Shown here: in pieces, positions 14,169 to 14,243 of the stretch
Numbering within the stretch: position 1 is the first letter of the stretch
Layout: each line of letters starts with the position of its first letter
Assembly: GCA_937124525.1 (NCBI GenBank)
Contig: CAKZLA010000453.1
Coordinates: forward strand, 1-14,243
Length of the DNA stretch: 14,243 nucleotides
DNA from: an uncultured Desulfobacterium sp.
Lineage (GTDB): Bacteria; Desulfobacterota; Desulfobacteria; Desulfobacterales; Desulfobacteraceae
Direction of reading: 5' to 3'
The notes under the pieces: model-generated
Databases searched by the model: none
Seen by the model: the letters and a program-made list of their open reading frames with translations, nothing else
What the model was told of the DNA's origin: nothing
Translations under genes and position numbers: made by a program

Positions 14169-14243
14169 CCCCCCGACGGGCAATGGGCCCGGCCCGGAAC
14201 CGTAGACGGCCCAATTGGCCGGTTCCTATTGCCCATCGGGGGG
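14169..14243. repeat. Large GC-rich inverted repeat at the window end
   Basis: CCCCCCGACGGGCAAT (14169-14184) and ATTGCCCATCGGGGGG (14228-14243) pair at 15 of 16 positions. Inside, GGAACCG (14196-14202) pairs exactly with CGGTTCC (14220-14226). The 11 bases between the left arms (14185-14195) are themselves a short inverted repeat, GGGCC-C-GGCCC. Three more C's precede the left arm, so the stem may continue past the window edge. Confidence 0.6.

Larger units (their letters stand above)
13894..14243. other. Hairpin-rich non-coding stretch after livK
   Basis: After the livK terminator come a C-run with GCGGGCGGG (about 13967-13986), a segment with CGGGCGCCCC (14037-14046), a hairpin (14081-14110) and the large inverted repeat at the window end. 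A minus-strand frame (13885-14139) crosses the terminator and has no ribosome binding site. The base composition differs from the flanking genes, suggesting a repeat or mobile fragment. Confidence 0.5.

Noticed and set aside
1..14243. CRISPR arrays, tRNA or rRNA genes, transposase or phage genes
   Set aside because: I looked for regularly spaced direct repeats, cloverleaf or ribosomal signatures, and mobile-element proteins and saw none in the window.

Overview
The window looks like chromosome of a sulfate-reducing bacterium of the Desulfobacterota, most likely a Desulfobacteraceae-type organism. The main reason is a complete qrcABCD cluster, the membrane quinone reductase complex known from sulfate reducers that use periplasmic hydrogen or formate. 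It sits beside a system II (ResB/CcsA) cytochrome c maturation pair. GC content is moderate and intergenic regions are long and rich in inverted repeats, which fits that group. The genus assignment is inference.

Layout, left to right. (1) 1-181, minus strand: start of a probable SAM-dependent methyltransferase that runs off the window. (2) 412-1635, minus strand: a lipoprotein with a von Willebrand A domain, thrombospondin type 3-like calcium repeats and an OmpA domain, with a good sigma70-type promoter at 1764-1792. (3) 1636-2290: a gene-free stretch holding a plus-strand promoter and, 63 bases further on, a terminator-like hairpin. Together these could make a short RNA or an attenuated leader for resB. 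(4) 2291-4497: resB and ccsA, overlapping by one base. (5) 4498-4868: gene-free, with a nested inverted repeat just upstream of qrcA and one copy of a short repeat. (6) 4869-10137: qrcA, qrcB, qrcC, qrcD and a previously unlisted 52-residue single-span membrane protein. (7) 10138-10438: a second copy of the short repeat, then a strong terminator shared with the converging regulator gene. (8) 10439-11080, minus strand: a GntR/FCD regulator. (9) 11081-11939: a long gene-free stretch with palindromes, a promoter candidate and a 149-bp imperfect inverted-repeat element. (10) 11940-13893: livG-like ATPase and livK-like binding protein, closed by a terminator. (11) 13894-14243: GC-rich, hairpin-rich DNA ending in a large inverted repeat cut by the window edge.

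How the genes work together. ResB/CcsA attach heme to exported apocytochromes such as QrcA. QrcA takes electrons from periplasmic cytochrome c3. QrcB and QrcC form the periplasmic molybdopterin-like/iron-sulfur module, and QrcD is the NrfD-type membrane subunit that reduces menaquinone. The small membrane protein after qrcD may be an accessory subunit. The GntR regulator is divergent from livG-livK and may control them. That pair lacks its usual permeases here, so it must work with permeases encoded elsewhere or be a remnant.
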